Assembly (NCBI GenBank): GCA_958496175.1
Contig: OY292278.1
Span: 23,994,001 to 24,058,000, forward strand
Origin: Sisyra terminalis
Taxonomy: Eukaryota > Arthropoda > Insecta > Neuroptera > Sisyridae
Length of the DNA stretch: 64,000 bases
Direction: 5' to 3'
In this document: one piece after another, positions 1-13,925 of the stretch
Layout: each line of letters starts with the position of its first letter
Position numbering within the stretch: position 1 is the stretch's first letter
Position numbers and translations under genes: made by a program
Notes under the pieces: model-generated
The model's input: the letters and a program-made list of their open reading frames with translations, nothing else
Told to the model about the DNA's origin: nothing
Database searches by the model: none

Positions 1-59
1 AAAAATCTACTTAATTGTTGACTTCAATTGTAACTGCAATAAAATATATAATAGAACTA

Positions 60-280
60 ATCAATATAACAATAGACAAATGTTGGAATATAAGTCGTTG
101 AAGACAGAACAAAGAATATATTTAATCGCATATGTGTGAGTGAAAACCAAATATAACAATCATTGTCTCATATTCGAACTAACTGATTGTTGTTACTTGT
201 TTCAACTGTCATTTTGATTTCATTCAATTGTCAATTGTGTCAGTGTTGGCTGTGAATATTTCACGGGGAGCTACTAGTTG
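60..280 (-). repeat. fragment of TIR-element family X (internal unit)
   Basis: Read on the minus strand this matches, with many substitutions, the internal unit at 15110-15290 and 59780-59960. Shared words include the ACTGACA...AAATGAC(A/T)GTTGAAAC core and a GAGACAATGATTG block followed by a TTTCACTCAC block. No terminal repeat is present, so it is a truncated copy. The AT-rich stretch from about 280 to 970 shows nothing else I can name; the short ORF in it has only low-complexity content. Confidence 0.6.
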
Positions 281-972
281 TATGTTTTGTAAATCGTGAG
301 CGTGGGCTAAACAAAATAGCATTCGTACTCGAAGCAATCGTTAAATGGACAAATTTAATGGCGAAATTAAGAAAATCACTTAGAAGTTACATATATCGGA
401 GAAACTCTTTAGTGAAATCGAAGTAAAACGACATAATATATATATACTGTTATTTACTGAATGTGATTTACTGTTCATTTTTGGTTTGTTCAATTTTCTT
501 TTATATATACATATTTTTCGTGTCCTTAAGTTTTGAAATATATATATCTAAGATATATTTATATATATGTAGTACTAAGGGTTCTAAACTCAGTCCCCCA
601 CTCATTAATTTAATAAATTTATTTTTGCTCATTCGTTTGTTAGAGTTTATTAACGTTAATTATTTTCGTTTGTCTGACCTTTTTTGATGAAAAAGGAAAT
701 AAATTTAAAAAATTAAAGCCTAAAGGATAGCTGTCTATTATAGAGATATTGACTTTTTCACCTTGAAATTTATATTTTTAGTTACAAAACACACAAAAGT
801 TTACCTCATAAGAATTATGCATGAAAAAAAATGACTCATGTTTTATTTAGGGACGTCAATATTTGGTATTTGGTAACGTTATATTTTCTTCTTTGTAATT
901 GGGTTTTGTAGTTTATAAATGGCCCCTTAGAAGTGTAATAGTCCTTCTAGGATATAACACAAAGAACTTCAT

Positions 973-1100
973 AAGATAGCCGACTGGTCTAGGCTCCAAA
1001 ACTAATAGGTAGTGGGTTCAATCCTCATATCGTGCAAAATTTCAATATTTCTCGATAACGGATTTAATTAACCCTAAAGTTGCTAAAGGACCTTGGTAGT
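973..1100 (+). repeat. tRNA-derived SINE, copy 1
   Basis: Contains an A-box-like GCCGACTGGTCTAGG and a B-box-like GGGTTCAATCC, about 40 bases apart, followed by the family tail (AAATTTCAATATTTCTCGAT, then TTAACCCTAAAGTTGCTAAAGG). The same layout recurs near 21.1, 25.0, 33.2, 45.0, 53.2 and 53.6 kb. The head resembles a class II (Leu/Ser-type) tRNA. Confidence 0.7.
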
Positions 1101-1440
1101 TATAAAGCGATGGTTAATAACAATTAAAAAAAAACTTCATAAGAGAGACCCAAAATATCAGAAATTGAATTACCTTATATAAAGTAACGATAAGAAGCAA
1201 TTAAAAATATTTTCTTATGAAATTTATTTATAGTTGTTTTATAACTTCTTTTGTGAATCTGAAATTTTATAAACCCCAATTCTGGAAATAATTTTCAACA
1301 TTGTAGAGTTTGGACTAAGAGTCTCAGACTTATCAGAGGGTAGACAGGTGATCCACTACATCTTTAATTATGAGTTAATCGTTAATTATTTAATAATGAT
1401 TATTATAGAATATTTAAATTTTTTAAAACATTAAATTACT

Positions 1441-2093
1441 AGTGTCCAACCAAACTTTCGGTTTCGGCCTATTTTCGGCAAAAAAAAAAACGAGTTTCGG
1501 CGTAGTTTTAGTTTTTAAATTTTCATTGTATGTGGAACTCAATTTTTCTCACATAAAATTTTTGAATTCTAAAAAAATTCAAATAATTTTTGTGAGAAAA
1601 ATTATTTTTTACAAACGATGAAAACTTATCTGTAAAATGCCTGGAAGTTCTATTTAGTTTTCTTTAATTTTTTCTCTTAGTTTTTGTTTGAAATAACTGT
1701 TTCCTAAATTTTCCTGCATTTTTGTTATTGTATGTCGCTACCAGTTGCTACAAACTTTATTTTCTTAACATTTTACTATATCAATGACTAATTAATTACC
1801 GCTAAACTATTTTGTCACAAACGAAACGGTTTCTTTTACAAACTTCTACGAACGATTTTCCACCGGCTTGCAAAAAAAGTTGCAAAAATTCACATTTTAA
1901 AATTTTGTTGGCTAATCGGTATAGGGTTAGTTTTAGAGCTTATCATTAACATTTTATTATCACTTCTTATTTTCAATAAATTATTTGGGCTGAAATACTT
2001 ATAGGATTTCAAAAGTAAAGATTAACTAATTATGATTAAGTTTTTTTCCCAACGAAATGATGACCTTATATGAAAGTTTCGGTCGGATACTAC
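1441..2093. mobile_element. non-autonomous TIR element with TTTCGG subterminal repeats
   Basis: The left end AGTGTCCAACCAAAC runs into TTTCGGTTTCGG repeats. The right end GTTTCGGTCGGATACT is its imperfect inverse. The ends match those of the element at 52799-54029. About 650 bp, no coding capacity; internal sequence AT-rich. Class unknown. Confidence 0.5.
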
Positions 2094-2099
2094 AAATTA

Positions 2100-3165
2100 A
2101 TTATTTCTAAAAAGTTTAATAATGGTATGAAAAAGTAATGACTAGTTCCTTTTTTGTTATAAATTACAACAATCATACAATTTGAAAATATGATAGAACA
2201 GTTATAATTGCGATATTACATAAAATTGGTGGCAGTCACATAATTTTTTATATTCATAAAACAAATGTTTCAAAGATAAGAATACTAAAAATATAATTAG
2301 CGAGTTATGCAGCATATTTTTATGCAATTTTATTTGTTTAAAACATTTATGATTTATTTATTTAATTTACAATAGGTAGTCTTTTTTTTCTACGCATGCT
2401 CAATGGTCTAAACCAATTGTATATTCGTAACAGAGAAGGCAAATTGCCATCGTTCTCACTTCTCATCCATTCTCAAATTGTGTTAATTTCTCTTGAGTTA
2501 TTTATTCGGGCGTGAATGGTAAATATAATTTTTTCGTCACATGAATTAATTAATTTTTGCGACAATTAATTTTTATATACTTTTACAAATTAACTTTTTT
2601 CATAATTTTAAAATTTGCTTCAAACAGGTTTTCAAAAATTTCAATGTCACATATTTTCTAAATTCCAATCACTTGGCGTATTTTTTCGTCCAAAATCAAA
2701 GAACCACGTTGTGATTGTAGGAGAAAAAGAAATATAAGTAAGGACTAAGTTTGTTTTATCGGTTTTTTTTATCGGTAACCTTTTAACATTCTTAACTGCA
2801 TACAAATGCATCTAATGAAGTGAACGACGTTGGAATGTAGGTTACCGTTACTAAAAAGTCAGCTAAAAATTTTAGGAAGGAACTAATCAAAATAATAGAG
2901 TACTTTCATTATTTGCAATGTTCCACATTCATTTCGTGTTGTTCTTGGACGCATTCATCAATAGAATTCATAAATATTTTCAATAAAACAATTCATTGCG
3001 TTAATGGAACGTAAAATTAAATTCAATTAGTCGAATCGAACGGTGACCAGTGACCAAATATATTAGTGCAAATAAAAATTTATAATTCCACGATTTCTAT
3101 GCGAGTTATTTTAATGAACTGATAACTTTTTCATTTACAATTTAGGTGAGTGACCCGCCATAAAC
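2100..3165. other. upstream region and 5' UTR of the Tdrd7-like gene
   Basis: About 1 kb of AT-rich DNA with no recognisable repeat or ORF. It should hold the promoter and 5' leader of the Tudor gene. I see no convincing TATA box with an initiator at proper spacing, so the transcription start cannot be placed. Confidence 0.4.
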
Positions 3166-6100
3166 ATGGACGAAAAAGTAAAACTGAAAAATGGAGTCAT
3201 TTCCAATCTAAAAGCCGTATTGGTTTCTGTGAAAGGGAGTTGTCCATTGTCGCAAGTAGTTGGTAAGTTTTTTTTTGTTTGTTCTTAATTAATGGCTATT
3301 TTCTTCACTAATCAACTGTGGTCATTTTTAGCTGATTATCGTTCACTGATGGGTGAAAACATTCCATTTCAAAAGCTTGGATTTAATTCTGTAGCCGATT
3401 TTATTAAATCTGAAAATGCTTTCAAAGCGTACCCTGGTCCAAATGGACAACTTATGGTGGATGTTCTTGGAGATAGTAAAACTTCCCACATTGCTGCCAT
3501 GGTATCAAAGCAAAAAGTCGGAAAGAAAAAGCCGGCAAAACGCAGGTAAATGTTAATATTAAATTTTGGTTGCAAGACACCCTCCTTACACAGTACGGCA
3601 TGCTGTACTAAATTAGTGGAGGCTCAAGCTTCGGGGCTAATGTTCATTTCTAGTTCCCACTCTGATCTCAATGTTATAAACTATGAGTTTATATTTTGAT
3701 CATCAGTTCCCAATTTAAATGGAATTTTATAGTATTGAAAGATTTGGCTAAATGTGAGGTTCCAGAAAGTATTTTTGTAGTATTTTCTCTATCAGGGGTC
3801 GCCAAAGTGGTCTAAATAGACCCATTGGGATCGATTTAATACTATTTGGAAATCCATTTGATCTAAAGATCCATTTGATTCATTACGCGAGGCATTTAAG
3901 AGGGAGGAGGCGTTGAGCAAAATCTCACACAATCTCAAGTGGGGGAGAGGATGGTCTCGGCAAATATTACGTATTTTTTAATTTTTTTTAAATAAATCTA
4001 ATATAGTTGAAGCACAGATTAACTCATAAAAAATCTCACGTTATATTAGGGGAGGGGGTCGAGCAAAGCCTCACAAAATCTTACCAAGGGGGAGGGATAA
4101 TCGAAAAATAGCTAAAATTGTCTCACATAATTAATGGATATCCCCAAAGCAGGGGTGCCAAACTCAAAAGCTTACTTGGACCAAATAAATAATTAAGTTT
4201 AGGTGGACCGCAAAAAAAAAACATTCATAGAAACAAATATTTTTATTGTGTATAGTACATAGTAATAAACATTTTATAAAGTTAAATTATTGTTTACGTC
4301 CTGGTACTTGACATCTCTTCTCTGCTACTATTTTGGGAGAGAATTCTAATTTTATTGGCCGAGACTACTTTCAAAACGTGAACGTTATCAATACAGTTTA
4401 GTAAATAAAGTATATTATAATTGTATACTCTGATTTCATTTCTTATTCAAATTTCTATTTTATTTTTACTTTACGTCGGATATATTGTCTGGGCCGCAAA
4501 AATGTTCATCTCGGGCCGCGAGTTTGACACCCCTGATCTAAGGGGTTGATTTGTAGCCGAAGGAAAAACAATTCTTAATGTGCAAATAACACATACCCAA
4601 CCTTGTATGGAACTATATGATAAACTAGCTGATCCCCGCAACTTCGTCTGCGTAACGTAGGTGTAGATTATATTTTCTTTTTAGATTTACTATTGGTAGT
4701 GGTATGTGAAAATTTTTATTTTTCTTATTTGTTTTACGAAAAACATAATCATACTTAAAAACACTGCTTTGTCGACTTTAAAGAGACACATTTAATCAAC
4801 TGTTGCTTAGAATAAAATAGTTGTATGTAATCATCAATTAAACTTCAAAAAATATTTATAAATATCTAAGAAGAGTATTTTCAATTGCGTATACCGTCGG
4901 TAGGCATACCTACCGTGAACCAAATAATCCATAAATCAATCAGTATCTATACATAAATAAAAAATATCGTCAAGTCCAATAAAGTCGGTTTTAATTATGA
5001 GTAAAAAAGTCGAAAGTTATCAAAATACTCGCGTCAAAATAACAGTAGTTAAAAGTCTAGATTTTTGAATATTAGTTGGAATCCCATCTCATTGTGTCGA
5101 TTCCCGAATGAACCTTTTTCCAAAAACAATTTTGTAAAAAAAAAGTCTAATGTAAGATTCGAACCCACGTCTCTTTTATTGTGAGCATAAGAATGTCAGA
5201 TACGTAAGCGAATGCGCTATGAACGTATAATTAATCCCAAAATATAAATATAAGAGCTTTTATAGCGGTGGCATTTATATATATTTTTTAAAATGAAAAA
5301 ATACTTATTGTGACATAACTATAATAGTTAGACATATGCTGTCGCTCTACTTTTTGTAGATAATAATATGTTCTGCAAAATCGTAGTACATTATTTTGTT
5401 CTATAACCAATAGTTTTCGCAGCGCACGCGATAAAATAATGTTTTTTGGTAATTTTTTTCAGTCCTTGGGTTACATTATTGGAGTTTTAGTATGGATCCT
5501 TATTTTTTTTGAAAATTTAATATAGCCTATGTTCTCCGGAAATAGTGTAGCTTCCCAACAGTGAAAGAATTTTTCAAATCGGTCAAGTAGTTTCGGAGAC
5601 TATTCAAAGCAAACAAACAATCAAATCTCTCCTCTTTATAATAAAAGATAGATAGTAAGATATTTGTGTGTAACTATTTTTAAACAATGCATTTTAAGAA
5701 ATGTTTAAAATCATAAAATATATTTACAAACACGTAAGTCCGACTGAAACTTATAAACTTATAATTTTCCCTGTTGAAATATGATCTTCCCGATATTCAA
5801 ATAATTACTTTTAATTCCTGATATTCAAACAATTACGTCTTGGATCTCAGTTTTGTGTAAAACAAGCGTTTATCGAGGAGATTAATTTTTACCAATTTGT
5901 ATTAATAATTTTTTTTAATAACTTGATATCACATTTTAACATTAAGCGTACTTGTGTATGCTTTATAAAAATTGTATTTGTCCACTAATCAAATTCCCTT
6001 TTAAATTAAAGAAAATAAACAATTCAAATTTTAATCTTGATGAGAAGCCAATGAGTCGTGGTTATTTAGGTCGTCGTTAGTTATTTGTTTTTCTTTTTTT

Positions 6101-9100
6101 ATTAAACATTTTTAATCCATACACTAGAAGCAACTACTAAGGAAGAGTTTAGGAAAGTGTCTTTGATTTAGTCTATTTAAAACTATTCGATCGCTCAGAC
6201 AATTTCGCAAAAACATTAATATTATTGCGTTAATTACATTGGAACAACATTTTCTTTTATCCAAATACAACTGTCGCTGTTATAAAATAAAAGACAATCG
6301 TTTTGCGTAACACTTAGATAAAAAAAATGAATTATCAGTAAACTTTCTCAAGGTCAATGTCTCCATTTGCCTCCTTTGCCTAGCCATTTTTTTGTTTGCC
6401 ATTTGAAATAGTGTTTATTAGACTTTTGTCTTCTGGGTATTAAGTTTTAGTTTTGAAATATACCGTTTTTCAATTAACTAAAGGGTAAAAATGTGCTTTA
6501 ATTTAAACTTCATATTTTTTCAGCCGATTCGTATCTATGAGATCTACGGGATCAATAACTACACGAAAACCATCCCAGGACACTTACATGAAAAAATTCC
6601 TCACTCCCATTCAGTATAAGCAGCCTAATAAATCTAACAGACATAAACCACCAATGTTTCGATCTAAAGTGGTAAGTATATAGAAAATAATTTTTGTATT
6701 AGTTAACACATTTCTGTGCCTGGAACGATTTTATATCCCGTTTTTGCCCAGTGTTCCAATATTGGACCATTTAGAAATTCTACACCCATTCCATTATGCA
6801 TGATGTAATAAAAGTTTAGAGTATATCAGTGTTCCAAATGGAACATCTTGAAAAACTCGTATAAAATTAAAAAAAAAATACTAAAATTTGTATTTACGTT
6901 AGATGTATACATAACGTGACCATATTTTTTTTGGTTCATAGCGTGACACCTGTAAATTTAAATACGAAAAACGGAAAACCGTATTATAATTTTGCGTAAA
7001 ATGACAACACTAGAAATATAGTGAAACTCAGTGCTTCTTTATTAGAAAATTTTTTTTTTATTTAAAAAACGACGAAAAAAAACTTACAATATTGTAATAA
7101 TAATTTAATAATAGAGTAGATAAATTATTCGACTGGCTTTCTATTTTTTTCGGATCCACAAATTTGCTTTAAAGTATCCGGTTTGGTTTTTAAGTTAGAA
7201 TGGAACTGTTGACACGATTTGTTTATGTTATCCTTTGTTATAAGAATAGCTTTTAACAATTAAGATAATGATATGTGCGGTCTATTTATTGCCGATCCCC
7301 GCAGTTGTAGCAGCGATAACTAGCAAAAATTTTTAGATACTTATTTTTGTATGATTTTTATCCATGTACTATAGGTTTATGGCTTATCAGTTTTACACTA
7401 TAGGTATATTAGGGTGTCCGTTATTTCCCAAATTGATTTTTTTACAGCGATCGCTCCCTGAATTTTTAGTTTAAGATATAAAAAAAAATATACAATACAA
7501 TTAAGCTCTTAATTTCTTGATTAAACCGTGCCGGAATCATGTTACTTTTACCATTTAAATAACATGGGATTATTTGACTTTTTACTTTTAATTTTTTTTC
7601 TCAGAAACAAATGTATGAAAAGATTTAAGGTCAAATTATTCTGACGTAAAATTTAACGCTCTACAAAAAAGGTCTCTTTTGAATTTTCGATTAAATCACT
7701 CCATTAAAAGTTATTCAACATTTAACTTGAATCAAAAAATTAAGAGCTTAATCGTATTGGATAATTTTCTTTATATCTTAAACTAAAAATTCAGGCAGCG
7801 ATCGCTGTAAAAAAATCAATTTTGGAAATAACGGACACCATAAGGTATATGTATACGTATACAGTATACCTCATAATGATTTTGATTGTGATGAATTAAT
7901 ACCTACCACAGGTCATTTTTTCTTAAAGCGGGACATTTTTAGGTTCTTTGGGGATAGTGGGACACAAAGTCCGAAAGCGGGACGTATGGTCACGTTCTGT
8001 ATACAACAATTGCACAATAATAACGGTCATATTAACTGTTTTTTTTTACTAAATAGAATTGATTAACATAAAATCTATGAATAAAACCAAGCACATTTTT
8101 GTGATGAACATTATTAATTATAATTGATATACATTTAATTTTTAATATTTCAGGAAAACAAAGAAAATGAAAACAACTCGAAATATAACAGTAAAAAGGC
8201 GTTAACATATTCAACTCCTCCGAAAGTTTCCAACCCTACGACACGAGGAACAAAACCTCCAGTGAGACAAAATTCGAAGCCGAACGAAGCGGAGAAATCC
8301 GTGAAACATAGCAGTAGTATAAACTATAATAACAATTACTTGGTGAACAATAGTAACGAAAAAGCCAGTATGACACGACAGTTTTCAAATAAATCAGAGG
8401 TTAGTATTGAGCATTTAGAACGCTTTTATGAAATGATGTTATGTGAAGACTTTGCTTTTGCAAAACGCGGGATATTTAATTCATTATTTGTTATATTCAA
8501 AATATTGATTGTTTGCCGTATATGAACAGGATGATCCGTTAAAAAGTATTCCACCGGAGCTACTTAGAGATGTTCCATTTACGGACCTCTCTTTAAATGA
8601 AATTATTGAGCGCGTTTATAGTCCTTGCGTTAAAACGCCTTCTTCGGCGACATCCAACGTCGTCGATAATCCATCAGTATTTTCCTTTCCTGACATAAAT
8701 GATTTAGATGTAAGTTGGAACGTTAAAAAAATTAACAGATTACTCATCAATCATGCCAAGAGAAATAAAATATATCTGTACAAATATATTTCACTCTTGC
8801 ATGCTGTTTTGGTTTATATGCTTGATTTTTATCGTCTTTGTGATGGTGTTTTTTACACGTATTTACGCTATTTATTCAATTACTACAGGATGATTCAAAA
8901 CTTACAATCTGGATGTACTTTTACTTGGTGTTGAAGCATCCTTGTACTTCATGCTACTGCTGGATCATTATCTGAATATTCTTCAAAACATTTTCCTTTA
9001 TTCAGATAGTTTTCACGCTAGTTGTGTTTCGTCACTTTACGTTTATTTTTTCAATAGAGCTGCCATAAATTTAGTAATGCTTATAGGACTCAAATAGCTA

Positions 9101-12100
9101 TTTGTTTACCCACAACTCGTTTTTTTTTATTTGCCTAAATGCCTGTGGCCCAAATGTTTGTATATGTTAAGATTGTTGTTTATTTACTTTTTTTTAAATG
9201 AAAATTATTTCGAATCTTTAAAAAAATATACATCAATGGTGTTTACTAGCGTATTAAGAGTCGTGTTGAGATTTCAGAAAACTTTTCCGCTGGAAAAACA
9301 AGTTAGGCGCGGAAAATCCATTTTAGCAAGGGACGGAATTGATGTAGCATACCAGATACAAGTATAGGCTTTTCCACGATATTCATATACATAATTATAG
9401 ACCTAAATCATAGTTCCCTTTTCTAGTCACTAGCAGCGCAAATATTTGTAATATACAGAGCGTACAGTTTCAAAAAGGTATTCCAAACTTGAAAATGTCA
9501 ATGGAAATATGTCAAGTTGTGCTGCCGCCGTTAGTGTATTTGTAGTACTAACTTAAACTGAAACTATGTACTTTTTGTAAAGGAACTTCGGTAACATAAG
9601 TTACTACACCAGACACACTTGTGGTGACGCCACATCTTGACATATTTTCTAAGGTAATAAGAAAAAAGAAGGTATTCTTATATCAATTTGAGGTCCAGTA
9701 TTAGTAGAACGCGCTAATCGGGATTATTACGGGAAATATTGTTATTAACAATTGTAAACTAATCTTCTTTGCGATGGAAAATATTTATAAAATGTTAAGA
9801 GAATAAATAAGAAGGTATTTTAATCCTACAATGCATGATGGGAAATATGTCAAATTGTGGCGCCGCCACAAGTGTATCTAGAATATTAATTTGACAGTTA
9901 GCATATAAGAGAATAGTTTTGATTAGTTAGTATTTTAGACACCTTGTGGCGGCGCCACATCTTGACACATTTCCCATCATGCATTGCAGGATTAAAATAC
10001 TTTCTTAAATATTAACTTTACATTTTCTAAATATTTTCCATGGTAAAGAAGATTGAAATTTACAATTTTTAATAACAATACTTCCCGTGTAATGATTCAA
10101 ACACGTGCTTTTTGACTAGTAGCGCGCTCTGTCGGTATTGGACCTTAGATTGATGCCTTTTTTCAACATTACATTTGGACTTCTTGTATCTATACTCTGT
10201 GCAACAAACCATTAGTTTGATTTTAGAAGAATCCCAAAAACTATAGAGATATATGTACGATCTCCCTTTTGTTCCAAATTTAATTTTTGAATCCCGAGGA
10301 ATAAGTTTATTGTATTATCAATTTTTTGATAAGTAAATCTAATAACTAAGCAATATATTTAAAAAAAATTAAGATTTTTATGAGGATCTTCGACAGTATT
10401 GTTTATAACTGAAGTGTTTATATCATGTAGCGATTCACTTATAAATTCAGGGTACCTAGGAGATAAGGAAATCTGGAAAGTCAGGAAATTTCATTGAGTC
10501 ATTTGGGTAAGTAAAGCTTAAAGAATTTGACCAAATATTTCTTCATAAGTTGATTAGTATTTATACTAGAAAAAATGTAGACGTCATCGTAAATAAACAT
10601 ATTATGTAAAGCAAGGGTGGCCAACCCGTGGGGCGCAAAAGGTCCAAATTGGCTACTTTTAGAAAATATATTTTCTTTATAACGCCAAAGTAGTGAAAAC
10701 CAATGAATTAAAAATGTCTACAGTATATCTAAATCCAATAGGGGGAATTAGGGATATAGTAGGATGCCGCATAAGTTTCTCTCTTTTTTGTATATTAAAT
10801 GAATACGCAATATTTACTGATTAGATATGAGGTATTGTGATATATAAAAATCCTTTTACTCTATTGCCTTTTTCCGTTTGAAAAAAATACCCTAATTAAG
10901 ATTTTTCCAGCAAAAAGTTTAGACCTTAAATTATATCCTCTAATACTAAAAGACGTAAAACAAAGATTTGAAATAATTTACTGCACATAATACGTAGAAG
11001 ATGGTTATGAATAAATTATGGTAGCTCTATTTTAACATTTAATGGTGAACAATGTTACATATTAACTGTTTTTGTCGTTGTAAATAGGAAATTTCAATTG
11101 TAAATTTCTGCACAAACACAAAATTAATTTAGCATAAAATTAAATTTTAAAACAATTTTTATAGAACGATTTAAGTCCATTGTCATCAACGAAATCAAAT
11201 TTGTCTCGAAATGGATCATACTCTAGTAGTATCGAAGATTATCAACTATCCTCTAGTATAGTACCTAGAGGACGTGGTCGATTTGTACGACCAAGTAATG
11301 ATAGTGGCAACATGACAAGCCCACAATTTCCGTCTCCCCATTATAAGGAGTTAAATACATCTTCTGCTTTAAATAGTCTTGAAAATGATGTTGCTATCAA
11401 ACCGTTTGAAATGGTACTAATTTCGTGTCACCCCAGGGAAACGTATTTAAATTAATTTTTATAATTTCAGAGTAGTCCAGTCTTTGATGACGCATCACAA
11501 GATTTGCCTGAAGATGAGCAAAAACTCGTTAAACTTATGAAAGAACTTGAAATTAAACAGCAACATGATATTAAAGTTGTAACACGAAAACAAAAATTTG
11601 GTCCATGCTTATATGATGCCAAAGTGACGGTAGTTTTTGAAATTATCAAATATTGTGTATCTTCCAAAATATATTGAAATTACTATGTAGTGCTGAATGA
11701 CGTCATAAGGTGACACAATATTGTACTCTGAGTGCCTTATTTCTCTATCAGCAATGCTCACAGTATTGTGATATTCAATGATCCTAGTACAAATATCTAG
11801 AAAGAAACTACTTTGAATATACTTAATGACGTCATATCTTACAATATAGTCAGTACATTTCGGAAGACACCTTTCATTTGTTTTGATTTAACTAATTTAA
11901 AAGAAATAAATAACTTGCAGATTGGATCGGATGTAAAATGCAGTTCATGGCCTGGGGAATACACTACTTCTGAAGCCGCTCGAGATGTAGCTATTGTGAA
12001 GGCAATGGAAGAGCTGAAACAAATGTTAGTAAAGAAAATCAAAACTTTGATTAAAGTTTACGAGACCCATTTTTGCAAATTTGAGATCCCAGATGTGTAA

Positions 12101-13839
12101 TTTTTGATGGAAAAATTAATATTTCATTAATTTGTGCTTGATTAATTTGTTCTGTTGAAAATAATAGAAAACAATAAAGAATTGCTTTAATAATAATAAA
12201 GAATTAATTGATTAATTCAATAAAGAATTAATTTTCTTATGCCAATATTTAAATATTTTCAACTTTGTCATATTGAAATCGATTCTTTGTACATTTTTAA
12301 CCGATTTTTAAATTGCTTTATTTTAGGTATGCGGGAAGAATGAAACTACCGATTTCGTTGGATAGAGTTGTGGGTGCTCGTTTACTTCCATTTCTTAAAA
12401 ATTCTTTAACTGGAATATGGAGTGATAAAATTCAAGAAATGTATATTGAAAAATATGGAGAGCGTCTTCCAGATAAATGGTTGATTGAGGCAGCTAAAAA
12501 TGGTATCCATGTTGAACATAGTTCAAATGGGAATTGTATTTTATCCTACAACGAAGTGAGATTTTGAAAAGTTAATTTTTAACAATTACTAATGATTTTT
12601 TTCTTTTTAGAATTTCGTGAACTATAGGGAAGAAAGTTTAACTTCTGAACAAGAAAGTTCGACTACTTCGGCAGATACTTCCTTTTCCGAAGTTGAAACT
12701 TCAATTCCGGAACCTGAAATTCCATCCGCTGAAGACGGTTATTTAAGTATTGTGATAACATGCACAGCATCCACCACTGACATATCATTCCGCGTTATTG
12801 GCAATGTTTTATCAGTAAGTTACGTTTTTCTTCTTTACCTAATTTAGAAAATTAACCATTTAAATCAGTGACTTGAACCTTGTTAGAGGTACTAAATATC
12901 AGCAGTTTCATATGTGTATTCACCGAACTCTACTTAATTGTAAAAATATGATTTTTCCAAATTCAAAACATAGATATATATTTATACATAGGTACACAAA
13001 ATGAACAAAATCATTAAGAAATCGCCGAGTCCGCGAGACTGACTCGCCAAACACCCAGGGTTTGAGCAAACCCAGGTTAAGCATCACTAATTTTAATGTA
13101 GTAAATTAACCAAAATAAAAAAAAAACTATAAACATTGCTTTGCAATGCTAGTACCAAAATTTTTTGTTTCCTATAGTTTTTGAGAAATAAAATATTTTC
13201 AACTAATTTAGAAAGTCTTATATAAACCCTTTTCAATGGAATATAATAAGTGGTACTTATTTACATTGGTTTCAAATTACAGCCTAATATACAGTCCCTG
13301 GCCATATTAATAGACGGACTATAAACTTTGTATAAAACCTGAAGTAAGAGCTATTTTATTTTGGGTCCATATTTTTGATTGGGTTTAACTTTCCTGTACA
13401 AATTTTATTTATTACGTTTATTACTAACTAGCGTAACCAAAAATCATATGAACTAAAAATAAATTTTTATCATCAAATTAACTAAACGTCTTAGTTATGG
13501 CGAGCTGAATTGTTTAATATTTATTTGGAAGCCCGTTTACTGATATTTAAGCGCACATTCTGCGCAATATACTGTCTATACAGGACTATACCGTCTGCTG
13601 TATTTATAGATGATGATTCTATATGTGGATATTTTTTCTAAGGGCTATTTTTCTGTTGTGACCACTTCTTTAACTACTTTTTTCTTCAGCAACTTCCACA
13701 TATTTTCAATGGGTTTCAAATCAAGGCTATTATCCTAAAGTAGGGTAATAGAGATAATAAACAAAGTTTTACCCTTATCCAGAAAATATATTTCTGAAAA
13801 ATCAATACAACTTTTTAGTATTATTTTAGTAGAATATAA

Positions 13840-13925
<86 letters not shown>

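Noticed and set aside
463..687. 74-codon ORF near the window start
   Set aside because: Almost only I, L, Y, F, S and K from TATATA-rich DNA; no domain, no splice or promoter context. Low-complexity artefact.
5155..5219. Possible working tRNA gene
   Set aside because: Only the internal promoter boxes fit; no convincing 7-bp acceptor stem was found.
9810..10007. CRISPR-like or attachment-site repeat
   Set aside because: The repeats are inverted arms of a MITE in an animal genome, without regularly spaced direct repeats.
13840..13922. Run of TA as a regulatory or Z-DNA-like element
   Set aside because: A plain microsatellite explains it; no other evidence of function.
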